A stretch of DNA of 64,000 bases, from the NCBI GenBank assembly GCA_019426215.1, contig CM033394.1:38872423-38936422 (forward strand), read 5' to 3'. Positions within the stretch are counted from its first letter, which is position 1; each line of letters begins with the position of its first letter. The position numbers and the translations under genes were made by a program. Under the pieces are notes generated by a model. The model did no database searches and was not told the DNA's origin. It saw only the letters and a list, made by a program, of their open reading frames with translations. This document shows, one piece after another, positions 12,808 to 23,447 of the stretch. The stretch is from Buddleja alternifolia. Lineage: Eukaryota; Streptophyta; Magnoliopsida; Lamiales; Scrophulariaceae.

Positions 12808-13060
12808 TATAGGTTCCATCTCCATTGCGAGTCGATGCATCAAATTCGTGTGAAGCTAGCACTCTTTGCATTTTCTTGCAAACTCCATCGCATCACTAAC
12901 CACAGTAGGCCAATAGTACCCCTGCCTCAACACCTTTTGAGCTAAAGCTCTTCCACCAGAATGATTTTCGCAGCTACCCTCGTGGATCTCCCGCATCACG
13001 TATTCTGCCTCAGACATCCCGAGGCATGTTCAGTCTGCCGCAGATACAAATTTCGGTGGG
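12808..13060 (-). pseudogene. Ty3/gypsy integrase zinc-binding (H2C2) fragment
   Basis: On -, about 13010 to 12855 translates without a stop through YVMREIHEGSCENHSGGRA, then KVLRQGYYWPT and ARKCKEC. The spacing EIH, NH, CKEC gives the His2Cys2 zinc finger (Integrase_H2C2) that precedes the integrase core in gypsy elements. A stop follows CKEC. It is a short scrap with no flanking RT or integrase core, and is unrelated in class and strand to the copia remnant on its left. Confidence 0.75.
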
Positions 13061-13673
13061 CAATTCAGACTAAGTCAACGACTTAAGAGGTCGAACCCTG
13101 ACCTAAAATAATGGATATTATAGACTGAACTTGAGTTAAGTCAAGCTGCCAACGTACTTAGTCATATAGGATCAAGTTAAATTGTAGTTCAGTTTAATTA
13201 GTTGATTTTAACCTAGTAATAACTTATGCTTCAAAATTAATACGAGATGAATATTTAGAGGTAAAAATGTGGTGAATCTAAATAGTTAATTATGCAATGA
13301 ACGCATGTCTTGATAAATGAGCTCTTTGGGGGCATTTATAGGAAGCACCTTGTACTATCCATGACTGTGACAATTTGATTATTATGATTATGCCACGAGT
13401 CCCATCATGATCTGTCCAGATCATCCGGGTGGTTGGGTCATAGGGTTGACCAGATCCGACTTTTTTGAAGAGCACGGATCATTGTGCATTTTTGGCCATT
13501 TTTGCTATTTTCTTCAATTTTAAAGAGTATTTTTGTCTTTATTCAAAAATAATTGAATTTTGACCAATCAGGTTTAAACTTGTATTTTTTTTCCAATATA
13601 TGATTCATTATGTGTGCGTTTCGTTATTTTTACATCTATTATATCTTTCATCCCATCTTTTATCATTACTTTA
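13061..13673. other. Unassigned sequence with a TATA-like motif on minus
   Basis: No coding or known repeat structure is seen. On the - strand, CTATAAATGCCCCC (about 13330-13343) resembles a plant promoter or LTR TATA box, so this could be an LTR remnant of the gypsy scrap next to it. The last five bases, CTTTA (13669-13673), are the left target duplication of the element that follows. Confidence 0.35.
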
Positions 13674-14880
13674 TGCTAGTATGCATTTTATGCATATTTT
13701 ACATATATTTCCTTTATTCTTTTATTAGTATTTGAGTTTAAATTATAGATATTTATTATGATTTTTATTTTGATAGGTGAAATTTGAAAGAAGAAGAAAA
13801 TGAAGAAAAAAAATGGAGAAAAAGAAGAAGACACATCAAATTGTAGGAGTCTTCCTATTTTTTAGGAGCTTTCCTATTTCATTTAGGAGTCTTATTAGTA
13901 TTTTCTTTTTTCCTTTAGAATTAGAGTTTTATTTTAGTTAGAAGTCTTTTGGCTAGGTATATATAATTAGAATTGCTGGAATTTTAGGATCTCTTCTACA
14001 CTTTTTGATACTACACGTTATTTTCATGGAGAAGAAGAAGAATTCCTGTGTTTTTATTTCTTTCAAGATGTATTGCTAAAAACTCAAGTTCTAGCCAAGG
14101 ATTATTGAAGTTTTGATTCTACAAAAGTTGTGAGATCTAATTTATATTTATTCCTTCTTTGTTCTTGAGTATTTGCATATTTTATGTGTTTGTTGAAATT
14201 ATTATTTTGATTAATTAAATAATAAGGGCCCGTTATTTGATTGTCGGAATAATATATAGCCATTTAGAATCTCAAATCCGTAATTGTTTGGTCAATTCTA
14301 ATATTTGTGGCAGTTAATAACATTGATTATGGACAAGTTTTCGATTGTTATTATGAGAATGTGTGATCTAATCTAAATGAACCGAGCTTGCGAGTTTGTT
14401 GGTTAGAATTGGTGTTTCTCTATTTCTTAATGCTATTGTTAAATTAAATCCTAAGAGCTTATTTAGGGTTGTTTAATCCATAAGAGAAGTAATCAAAGAG
14501 CTTGTTTTGGTTATCGATAAATTAAGGAGAAACTAGGTTGTTAGAGCTTGTTAATAACTATAGCCAATTTATTCATGAACATTGAAGTCTCTTTGCATCA
14601 CGGATCAACTATTTGAATCAAAACGGAGATAACTCCTTAGGCTAGAATCTCACCACATATTGATTTCTTCTACTTGTTTAATTTTGCATCTCTTGATTTT
14701 AATTAATTTTGTTATTTATTTTAATTTTTAGTTTAATCGATTTTTAAAAAAATCCCCCCTTTTATTTTATTCGTTTATTGAGAATTAAATCTGAACCAAT
14801 CCCTATGGATTCGACCCTGCTCACCACTATCTGCAAAATTAGGAGTAGGAATTATTTTTGTGTGGATTCGACACCCATCA
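13674..14880 (+). repeat. 5' LTR of the TR-GAG element
   Basis: It begins TGCTAGTATGC (the right LTR has TGTTAGTATGC) and ends ACCCATCA. A TATATATAATTAG box at about 13957-13970 is the likely promoter. The two LTRs differ at only a few positions by eye, for example in an A-run and near 13910. Confidence 0.92.
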
Positions 14881-14883
14881 AAT

Positions 14884-14901
14884 TTTGGCGCCGTTGTGGG
14901 G
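14884..14901 (+). other. Primer-binding site, GGCGCC type
   Basis: TTTGGCGCCGTTGTGGGG begins three bases after the LTR. TGGCGCCGTTGCCGGGG is the usual primer site of Athila/Tat gypsy elements (commonly assigned to tRNA-Asp). The CC-to-TG change here still leaves the core. Confidence 0.85.
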
Positions 14902-14962
14902 GATTGCTGCTTTAAGATTTATTTCTCATTATATAGTTAATTTTTGTTGCTTGTTCTGTTTT

Positions 14963-17215
14963 ATGCCTCGATCTCTTCATGCAGGTGAACTTCAATACGA
15001 TCCTGAAATTGAAAAAACAACTCGCCGACTACGAAAAGAAGCCAAGCAACGTGCTCAAGGAGTCCCATCTACTTCATCTCCCGGACTGTACTTAACTTTG
15101 GAATTGAGTGACACATCCAGTGATTCAGAAGAGGAACTTGAAGTCATGGCCAACGCCAACGAGAGAACTTTAAGGGAGTTAGCTATGCTAAACATGAACC
15201 AACAACCTCTTTGCATTCAATATTCCACCCTTGAGGTAGATTTTGAATTAAAATCTGGTCTTATTCACTTACTTCCTACTTTTCGTGGTCTTGCAGGAGA
15301 AGACCCCCATAAACACTTGAAAGAATTCCATGTGGTCTGTTCAACGATGAAACCAAGGAATGTCACTGAAGACCAAATCAAACTGAGGGCTTTTCCGTTT
15401 TCACTAGCTGACAAAGCTAAGAACTGGCTCAATTATCTACCCTCTGGTTCAATCGAGACATGGACCAAAATGAAGAAGCAATTCTTGGAGAAATTCTTCC
15501 CCACCTCATGAGTTGCAAACATAAGAAAGGAGATATGCGGGATTGGGCAAATCAGTGGAGAGTCGTTGTACGAGTACTGGGAGCGGTTTAAACAACTAGT
15601 AGCCAGCTGTCCACAACACCAAATTCCTGAACAACTCCTAATCCAGTATTTCTATGAAGGTTTGTCAACAATGGAGAGAAATATGATAGATGCTGCAAGT
15701 GGAGGCGCACTGGTACACAAAACTCCCACAGAAGCAAGAAATCTAATCTCCAACATGACTGCCAACACCCAACAATTTGGCACTCGACAAGATACTGCAC
15801 AGAAGGGGGTGAATGAGGTGAATTTCGCATCAGTGAATCAACGTCTGGATGATTTGACTTCCCTAGTGCAAAAATTGGTAGTAGGCAATACACAGCAAGT
15901 GAAGGCATGTGGTATCTACTTCAATCCTAGTCATACTACAGAGGTGTGTCCTACACTTCAAGAGTATCCACACGAACAAGCCAATGTTGTTGGATTTCCG
16001 GGGGCTCCATAGAGAAAGTATGATCCCTTCTCCAATACCTACAATGTCGGGTGGAGGGACCATCCTAATTTGAGTTATAGTCCACGGTCTACTGGATTCC
16101 AACAATCATATCAATCCAGACAACAAGCACAACCACCTCAGCCATCCTCCAATCCACAAGGTATGCCTCTTGAAGAAATTGTTAAACAATTAGCCACTAA
16201 CACACAACAATTTCAACAAGAGACGAGGACTAGTATACAACATTTGGAGAGTCAAATGAGTCAGTTAGCCACAACTGTGAATGAGTTGGTTTCCCAAAGC
16301 TCAAGTAAACTACCCTCTTAGCCCGTAGTGAATCCAAAGCAGAATGTTAGTACAGTCACTTTGAGAACTGAAAAGGGGTTACAAGAGCTCAAGAAATTTG
16401 TAATACCTCCACCGTTTCCTAGTCGGTTTGCTAACTCTAAATGTAAGGCAGAAGAAGAGTTGGAGAAGAAATCTGTGGAACCTCAACTCCTCAAACCGAC
16501 TGAGACACGAGCCGAGCAGGTCGAGCTAATTGAGGTATCTCCTCCGTTTCCTGGTGAGCTTGTGGCAAATGTGAAGAAAGACCAAGAAAAGGAAATTCTA
16601 GAGACTCCCCGAAAAATTGAGGTAAATGTATCTGCAGACCTTCAAAAGAAATTACCTCCAAAATGCGAGGACCCAGGTATGTTTACTATTCCTTGTAAGA
16701 TAGGTGATGTGCAAATTGAAAAGGCTATGTTAGATCTAGGAGCTTCTATTAATATCATGTCTCATTCTCTCTATGAATCTTTGAATGTGGGGAAATTGAA
16801 AGGAACGGATGTGATTATCCAATTAATTGATAGGTCTAATACATATCCTGATGGTGTTCTTGAAAACATATTAGTTCAAGTTAATGATTTGGTTCTTCCT
16901 GCTAATTTTTATGTTATTGATATGGGTGAAGATAACTTTTGTGATTTTGCTCCCATTTTACTTGGAAGACCATTTCTTAAAACATCTAGAACTAACATTG
17001 ATATTCATGATGAGACAATTACTATGGAATCAAATGGTGAATTCATAGAATTTAGTATTTATGATTCCATGAAATATCCTAATAATGATTATTCTATGTT
17101 TGTCAAAGATGTTACTAACTCGTTGATGCAGCGAACTATTGAACTCAATGATGATGATCTACTAAAGGTAGCTTGGCACAATGATGGCTTTGAACCTCCT
17201 ACTTACGCAACTTGA
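14963..17215 (+). pseudogene. gag: Gypsy gag-protease polyprotein, three in-frame stops
   Basis: One reading frame runs from ATG 14963 (MPRSLHAGELQYDPEIE) to TGA 17213-17215 with no frameshift. The gag domain (about residues 110-245) includes WLNYLPSGSIETW and SLYEYWERFKQL. A knuckle near 15907 reads CGIYFNPSHTTEVC, with its second Cys changed to Tyr. A Gln/Ser/Pro-rich linker follows. The aspartic protease holds LDLGASINIMS (about 16729-16760) and ILLGRPFL near 16960. Stops sit at 15509-15511 (TGA, where relatives have Arg), 16010-16012 and 16319-16321 (TAG, where Gln is expected). Each is one C-to-T change from CGA or CAG. No pol follows. Confidence 0.88.
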
Positions 17216-17257
17216 GTCATAACTTCGTCTAGCCAAAGACGTTAAAGAAAGGCGCTG

Positions 17258-17275
17258 CTTGGGAGGCAACCCAAG
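17258..17275 (+). other. Perfect 6-base-stem hairpin after gag-protease
   Basis: CTTGGGAGGCAACCCAAG is a perfect inverted repeat (CTTGGG/CCCAAG, loop AGGCAA) about 40 bases after the stop. Similar GGGAGGCAACCC sequences recur downstream of coding regions in plant Athila/Tat-type elements. Its role is not established; a packaging or RNA-structure role is inference. Confidence 0.6.
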
Positions 17276-18471
17276 ATTTCACCTTTTCTCGTTTCTTTAT
17301 TTTATGTCTTTTTATTTATTTTTCGTCTTTTTCTTTGAGGTGACACATATCACAAGGTCATACAGGGGCACATTTTAAACTTAATCTTCAAAAAAATAAA
17401 TAAAAAAAATAAAAATTTGGTTTTAATTGACAGATTAAAATTTCAGATTAGGTGTGCCCACGTTTTATTCAAAGTTGCATTCTGTCTAGTTGTGCATAAT
17501 GTTAATAATTCATGACTTAAAATTAGACGTGCCCACACTCAATTATAAGTTACACTCTGCCTTACAAAATTTACCCATTGGTCAATATTAAAAAAAAAAA
17601 TTTAATTTATTAAAAAAATTGAATTTTTTTCAGCATTACCTTTTATGTTCTTCTTCTTCCCTTTTCAACAAATAACAAAATCCCTAACTCTATCTTCCCC
17701 CAATTTGTTTCTTTGCAGCAACAAGCACAAACCTACCATCATCAAAGCTTCAAAAATCATCACCACCACCATGAGGAAGCCACCACCGCCGGCATCCACC
17801 ACCAAACCCGCCGCCGTCTCCAACCGCGACGATACTGATCCGGTGAATTAACCTCCAGTGGCGGCGAAACCAGACGCGCCGCCGCGCGCTAAACAAACTT
17901 CCACATCAAAAACCGAGGCCGACTTCTCCAAACGCGGTGCAGCCGCTGCTAGTCCGCAGCCACCGCTAGCTGTCGCGTCTCCCACTAAGACCACCTCAAC
18001 GCCCGACACCACTGCTCCAGCTACAGCCGCGCCGACGTGACTCTCTCTCCTCAGATCCGACTGCCGCCGTAATACCACCACCTTCGACAGATTGGAGCTC
18101 CGCCGCGCGCGAGCCACCACCTTCACTGACGCCGCCGCACGAGCCCGCCTCTGCCGATGTCAGCAAACAAACACGTCTCCTCCTTGAAAGCGCCGATACT
18201 ACGCCGCCTAAATGGGCGGCGAAATCAACCTCAAAATCCGACGGCCGCTACAATCACAGATACAACCGCTGCTACGCCGCCGACAGCTGAAAATTTTGGG
18301 TCTTCTCACGAATTTTTCCGGGTCAATTTCTTCGAGCCCAATTACAAATCAGTTACCACCAGATTGATCTCGGGTTCACACATCTACGTTCAGGGGAGTC
18401 CCGTTGCTTTACCTCTCTTTCTGTTCCTCATATGTTTTATATTTTTATACATTGAGGACAATGCATGAAAT
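17276..18471 (+). other. TR-GAG non-coding region with a GC-rich Ala/Pro-coding patch
   Basis: After AT-rich sequence, about 17750-18290 is strikingly GC-rich and rich in GCC/CCG. All frames give Ala/Pro/Thr-rich peptides, for example 17858-18040 and 18157-18468, each short and stop-terminated. No domain is recognised. This could be a captured plant exon fragment or simply composition. It ends with CATTGAGGACAATG (18450-18463), a short inverted repeat typical of this lineage. Confidence 0.45.
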
Positions 18472-18487
18472 AAGTGTGGGGGAGGGG
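18472..18487 (+). promoter_or_regulatory. Internal polypurine-tract-like sequence
   Basis: AAGTGTGGGGGAGGGG closely resembles the terminal tract at 19528-19542 (AAAGTGTGGGGGAATT). A second, internal tract could prime plus-strand DNA synthesis like a central polypurine tract; that function is inferred. Confidence 0.5.
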
Positions 18488-19527
18488 TTAAATCTTTTGT
18501 CGTGATGTGTGTACAATTCTCTTAGTGTGCAACGAGTTAAGTTAGTGTAATTTTTTTTCGAAATATCAATTCTTTTGATTTGAGAAATTTGATGAAATTC
18601 ATGAGAGAAGTCAAGCATGCTTATACCGTTACAATTGTTGAAGTACATGTTTCTTTGAGAAATTCATGAAAGTTTGTAATCTAGCATGATTGTGTATGTG
18701 ATATTTGACTCGCAGAAATTCGTTGATATTTTCTTAGGTTTAAATTTTGGTGAAATTAAAGTGATGATGAATTGAAAATATGGGTATTAAGACCCTATGA
18801 AGTAGTTTGTGCTTAAAATGTGTATGATATAACCTCTTGTAGCGCCTGGGGCTAACTACACTGAAGGGATTAAGCCTGAGGAGTTTTCAAGCTTGGTAAC
18901 CTAAGGCCAACTGGTCTGGGATCTATCGGCCCAAACCTGCTACTGTGTTAGTATCCTAATAGGGTTATAAGAGGGTATCAAATGATAAATGATAAACTTG
19001 TTGAGTAACCGGGTGCATTCATGACCAATGTTTGTATTCGCGTCAAAAGACAAGTAATTGCTTAAAATAAATAAAAGTATGATATTGGTGCTAAATTTGT
19101 TATAAAGTGCTTGAGGAGATAGAAATGGATAATGCGAGTTGAATGTTGTATACGGGATTTTGCAATCATGGATTTTTGTGAATTTTTGAAGAGTATGTAT
19201 AGATACGAAAGTTATGGTTGAGGCATGAATGATGTCTTTAAAGACTTTTGTTAAAAAAATTTGATGATAAGGGTTGATGTTTGGAAAAATAAGTTTGTTT
19301 GACTTGCTTGTTGTACATTGAGAGATCGATTTTGTGGGTATATCGTCTGCAAACCCTCACGAGACACAACTCGTCCACTAGGGTAACTTAGGAGTTTAAA
19401 GGCTTGTTGCATACGCTAAATGCAATCGTGATACCTACGAAAGTGGTTAGTTTTAGTTGTCTTTGTTATTTTTATTTTTCTTTATTTTTTGAGTCTTTTG
19501 TCTTTGCACGGGGACGTGCAAGAGTTA
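18488..19527 (+). other. TR-GAG 3' non-coding region
   Basis: About 1 kb with no supported coding sequence between the internal and terminal polypurine tracts. The only ORF of note (19404-19604) runs into the LTR and has no known domain. Confidence 0.6.
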
Positions 19528-19542
19528 AAGTGTGGGGGAATT
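19528..19542 (+). promoter_or_regulatory. Polypurine tract of the TR-GAG element
   Basis: AAAGTGTGGGGGAATT lies immediately before the right LTR and is where plus-strand DNA synthesis would start. Confidence 0.85.
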
Positions 19543-20747
19543 TGTTAGTATGCATTTTATGCATATTTTACATATATTTCCTTTATTCTTTTATTAGTAT
19601 TTGAGTTTAAATTATAGATATTTATTATGATTTTTATTTTGATAGGTGAAATTTGAAAGAAGAAGAAAATGAAGAAAAAAATGGAGAACAAGAAGAAGAC
19701 ACATCAAATTGTAGGAGTCTTCCTATTTTTTAGAAGCTTTCCTATTTCATTTAGGAGTCTTATTAGTATTTTTCTTATTCCTTTAGAAGTAGAGTTTTAT
19801 TTTAGTTAGAAGTCTTTTGGCTAGGTATATATAATTAGAATTGCTGGAATTTTAGGATCTCTTCTACACTTTTTGATACTACACGTTATTTTCATGGAGA
19901 AGAAGAAGAATTCCTGCGTTTTTATTTCTTTCAAGATGTATTGCTAAAAACTCAAGTTCTAGCCAAGGATTATTGAAGTTTTGATTCTACAAAAGTTGTG
20001 AGATCTAATTTATATTTATTCCTTCTTTGTTCTTGAGTATTTGCATATTTTCTGTGTTTGTTGAAATTATTATTTTGATTAATTAAATAATAAGGGCCCG
20101 TTATTTGATTGTCGGAATAATATATAGCCATTTAGAATCTCAAATCCGTAATTGTTTGGTCAATTCTAATATTTGTGGCAGTTAATAACATTGATTATGG
20201 ACAAGTTTTCGATTGTTATTATGAGAATGTGTGATCTAATCTAAATGAACCGAGCTTGCGAGTTTGTTGGTTAGAATTGGTGTTTCTCTATTTCTTAATG
20301 CTATTGTTAAATTAAATCCTAAGAGCTTATTTAGGGTTGTTTAATCAATAAGAGAAGTAATCAAAGAGCTTGTTTTGGTTATCGATAAATTAAGGAGAAA
20401 CTAGATTGTTAGAGCTTGTTAATAACTACAACCAATTTATTCATGAACATTGAAGTCTCTTTGCATCAAGGATCAACTATTTGAATCAAAACGGAGATAA
20501 CTCCTTAGGCTAGAATCTCACCACATATTGATTTCTTCTACTTGTTTAATTTTGCATCTCTTGATTTTAATTAATTTTGTTATTTATTTTAATTTTTAGT
20601 TTAATCGATTTTTAAAAAAGTCCCCCCTTTTATTTTATTCGTTTATTGAGAATTAAATATGAACCAATCCATATGGATTCGACTTGCTCACCACTATCTG
20701 CAAAATTAGGAATAGGAATTATTTTTGTGTGGATTCGACACCCATCA
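19543..20747 (+). repeat. 3' LTR of the TR-GAG element
   Basis: TGTTAGTATGC to ACCCATCA, collinear with 13674-14880 and nearly identical. It is followed by the target duplication CTTTA (20748-20752). Confidence 0.92.
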
Positions 20748-20752
20748 CTTTA

Positions 20753-21455
20753 CATATATATATTATTTGTGCATAGACAAGCACTAGTACAAAGTACAAA
20801 CACGCGCAGTTAAAGAAACCTACACACATCACTACACATACAAAAAATAAATAAATAATAGAATATACACCAAAAATGGATTCCACTACACCTAATCTTC
20901 CTTTACAAATACAAAACACCGAAAGCCAGCACATCTCCTCCTGTAAAATAAAGATAAACTCCATCACGCCAGTTTGATAATGCTCCTTTACATATATAAA
21001 ATGATATACTTCTTTTTTTTGATAAATTATAAAATGATATACTTCAGCACACCAATATTATTTTAAAATAGTACAATATGGGCAATATAGCACGAGGAAT
21101 TTGCATTGTGTTGTCTCACGTATTACCAGCACACCTACTTCACTACCCAAAAAAAGAAAAAAGTGGTAATTTTCGATGAGGTTACGACAATCGTAAGGGG
21201 TCAGATGTAATTTAATTGTTTTGTTTTGTGTTTATAAGTACTACATTTACACCTTTATTTGTGCTACAATATAGATCATCTCAAAAACGATATATCGTAC
21301 TGAAAAAGTTTTAATATGGAAAAAATAAATAATAGTTTTTAAAGTTTTCACATTTAAGCACTGTTGAATCTGACGAACGAAGAATGAAGATTAGGTTTTT
21401 CTCCGCAAATATGTCATCCATCCAAAAATTACATACTAAATGTGAAATACAATGT
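20753..21455. other. AT-rich intervening DNA, nothing recognised
   Basis: About 700 bases of AT-rich sequence with a duplicated AAAATGATATACTTC motif (near 20998 and 21031). The short ORF at 20719-20967 on - overlaps the LTR and has no domain support. Confidence 0.5.
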
Positions 21456-23405
21456 CTTTTTTCTTTTTTGGAAAGATCAATTTCATTAAGAAAAAAAGGA
21501 TTACAACAAATGTGCCCAAGAAACTTTTTTGCCACAACCGAAAACAACTATAAGCGATAAAAAAAAACATGATATTCGATCTCACCAGTTCATGCCTTGA
21601 GAGTGAGACGTAATAGAGCATCAAATAGTGCCTTGTAATACGTGTAATGTACAATCTATTAGGCTTTCTATATTACCCTAATGCAAGTTTTCAGTCAATG
21701 ACTCCCAAACCAGTTGGTTTTAGGGCATTAGGTATTGAGATACCCCTAAGGACATAATCACTTAAGTAATATAGGCCACAGATTAATACGTGGATCATTA
21801 TACACCAATCAATGATATTATTCCAAACTCAAAGACATGAACACTGATGATTATACACTAGTATCATGTTACACAAACCAAAAACACTGCAAGAATATAC
21901 ACAGAGGGCCAAACAATGCCACGTTAAAAAAATTGACATTCTACCAAGCTATTCTCCAAATGCGTCGAAGAGCAACTGCTTGTAATGATTCACTTGGAGC
22001 TATAGAAATAAGCCGATTTCTTGTAACTTGTAAAGCTTGTAATGCAACTGACTCGGAAGATTCCACTTTATTTTTGAATACTCTTAAGTTTCTTTCCCAC
22101 CAAATCCTTTACACAATAGAAGCCAATAAAATACGGTAAGCCACATTAATGAAATGTTTTCCTCTCCATTTACCTGACGCTCTAATAATACCAAGATGCC
22201 AATTGTTTGTTGGCCAATCCATTTTTACCTGATTCTTAAGAATAAGAAGACAATTTTGTATGAAAGAACAATTAAAGAAAAGGTGCTCGTGTCGTGTGTT
22301 TCAATAATATCATCATTACATAGTACACAAAACGGTGTATTTGTACCAATCCAAGGCTTATCTCTAGTCGATAGTCTTTCTCTAATAGCTAGCCATAAAA
22401 TAAAATTATGTTTAGGAATCTTACCTGGTCCACGAAGAAGATGAGACCAGATTTTAGGTGTGTCCCGGACGCGTAAAGCTTCCCTAGCCATGGCACTCGA
22501 GAATTCTCCATTAGAAGCCGTTTTCCAAATAATCTTGTCCTCGTTTCCTCTATGAATATTCGGAAGGTTTTCACTAATCTCCATTCTATCCGATGTACGA
22601 GAAGTAGGCCAACACCACTCTCCATTTATGATCACTCTTGAGAGCTTTGAATCCTGAGGAATCCCTAACACCCTTGACCCTGGTTGATAAATGGTAATCA
22701 GTTTACCTTTCTCATGCCAAGGGTCAAACTAAAGCCAAATTTTTTCCCCATTTCCTATACGGTATTGAATATGTGGTTCAATTAAGTTTCTCATTTTCAG
22801 AATTTGTTTCCAGCACCACGAACTAGATGCAGTCAATTGAACAGACCATATTGATCTATTATGTAAACGGTTTGCATAAATCCATACAACCCAAATAGAT
22901 TGTTGATTATTTGTAATTACCGCCCACAGGTGCCGCATCATTAAAGCTATGTTACCCGTATGTAGTGACTGTATGCCCAAGCCACCTTCTCTTTTCGGAA
23001 GACATACTGCACTCCACAATACCTTAGCATACCCTGAGTCATGGTTTCCACACCATAAAAATTTTTGAATAATTTTTTCTAAAGCTCGTAACACTCCTTT
23101 TGGTAGAATAAAAACACTAGCCCAATAGATATGCATTGAGGACAACACAGATTTGATGAGTTGTACTCTACCCGCATATGAAAGGCTCCTATTAGTCCAA
23201 GAACCAATACGAGTTTCCACTTTTCTAATAAGGGGTTGAGAATCTCAGATCGATAACTTGGAAGTGATAAGAGGAACCCCTAGGTAACGAACTGGGAGGG
23301 TGCCAATAGGAAATCCAAAAGCCTGCTCAATAGTATTAGCACTTAAGCGAGCCTTACTGGATAAAAAGAGATTACTTTTATTAGGATTGCTCGTAGGCCC
23401 GACAA
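21456..23405 (-). mobile_element. 5'-truncated LINE (L1-type non-LTR retrotransposon)
   Basis: On -, RT C-terminal and zf-RVT coding sequence is followed by a 3' untranslated region and an A-rich tail (the T-run at 21456-21469 on +). The tail is preceded by ATGAAATTGATCTTTCC and a TTGTAATCC stretch, a familiar plant LINE 3' end. About 21660-21840 does not fit well and may be a small insertion. The element stops at 23405, where copia B LTR and CACTA sequence begin. The RT catalytic core (FADD) is missing. Confidence 0.8.
21950..23405 (-). pseudogene. LINE ORF2 C-terminus: RT thumb and zf-RVT domain
   Basis: Read downward from 23405: SNPNKSNLFLSSKA and LPVRYLGVPLI (23245-23451), then METRIGSWTNRSLSYAGRVQ (22729-23220), the region that follows the polymerase active site in plant LINE RTs. 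WKTASNGEFSSAMAREAL and FILWLAIRERLSTRDK (22389-22671) belong to the zf-RVT domain. HLFFNCSFIQNC continues it in another frame near 22260, and coding similarity fades near 21950. Stops and at least two frameshifts are present. The family carries out target-primed reverse transcription; this copy lacks the catalytic part. Confidence 0.82.
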
Positions 23406-23417
23406 ATTTATTCTTTT

Positions 23418-23443
23418 CACTAGTACAGAAAAGACCTGTTACA
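23418..23443 (+). repeat. CACTA left terminal inverted repeat
   Basis: CACTAGTACAGAAAAGACCT then GTTACA. Compared with the reverse complement of 32889-32914, mismatches are in the AAAAGA/AAGAGG segment only. Confidence 0.93.
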
Positions 23444-23447
23444 ACGC

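Larger units (their letters stand above)
13674..20747 (+). mobile_element. Non-autonomous Ty3/gypsy element (TR-GAG type), gag-protease only
   Basis: A complete 7.07 kb element: LTRs 13674-14880 and 19543-20747, flanked by a perfect 5-base duplication CTTTA (13669-13673 and 20748-20752). A GGCGCC-containing primer site follows the left LTR and a polypurine tract precedes the right. The only coding region is gag plus an aspartic protease. RT, RNase H and integrase are absent, replaced by about 2.3 kb of non-coding sequence. Lineage features (primer site, gag type, CTTGGG/CCCAAG hairpin, GTGTGGGGG tracts) point to the Athila/Tat group. It would need a related autonomous element for mobility. 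The LTRs are nearly identical, so insertion was recent compared with its neighbours. Confidence 0.9.

Noticed and set aside
17771..18468. Ala/Pro-rich ORFs as a host gene.
   Set aside because: Short, stop-interrupted in each frame, inside a complete retroelement, and low-complexity.
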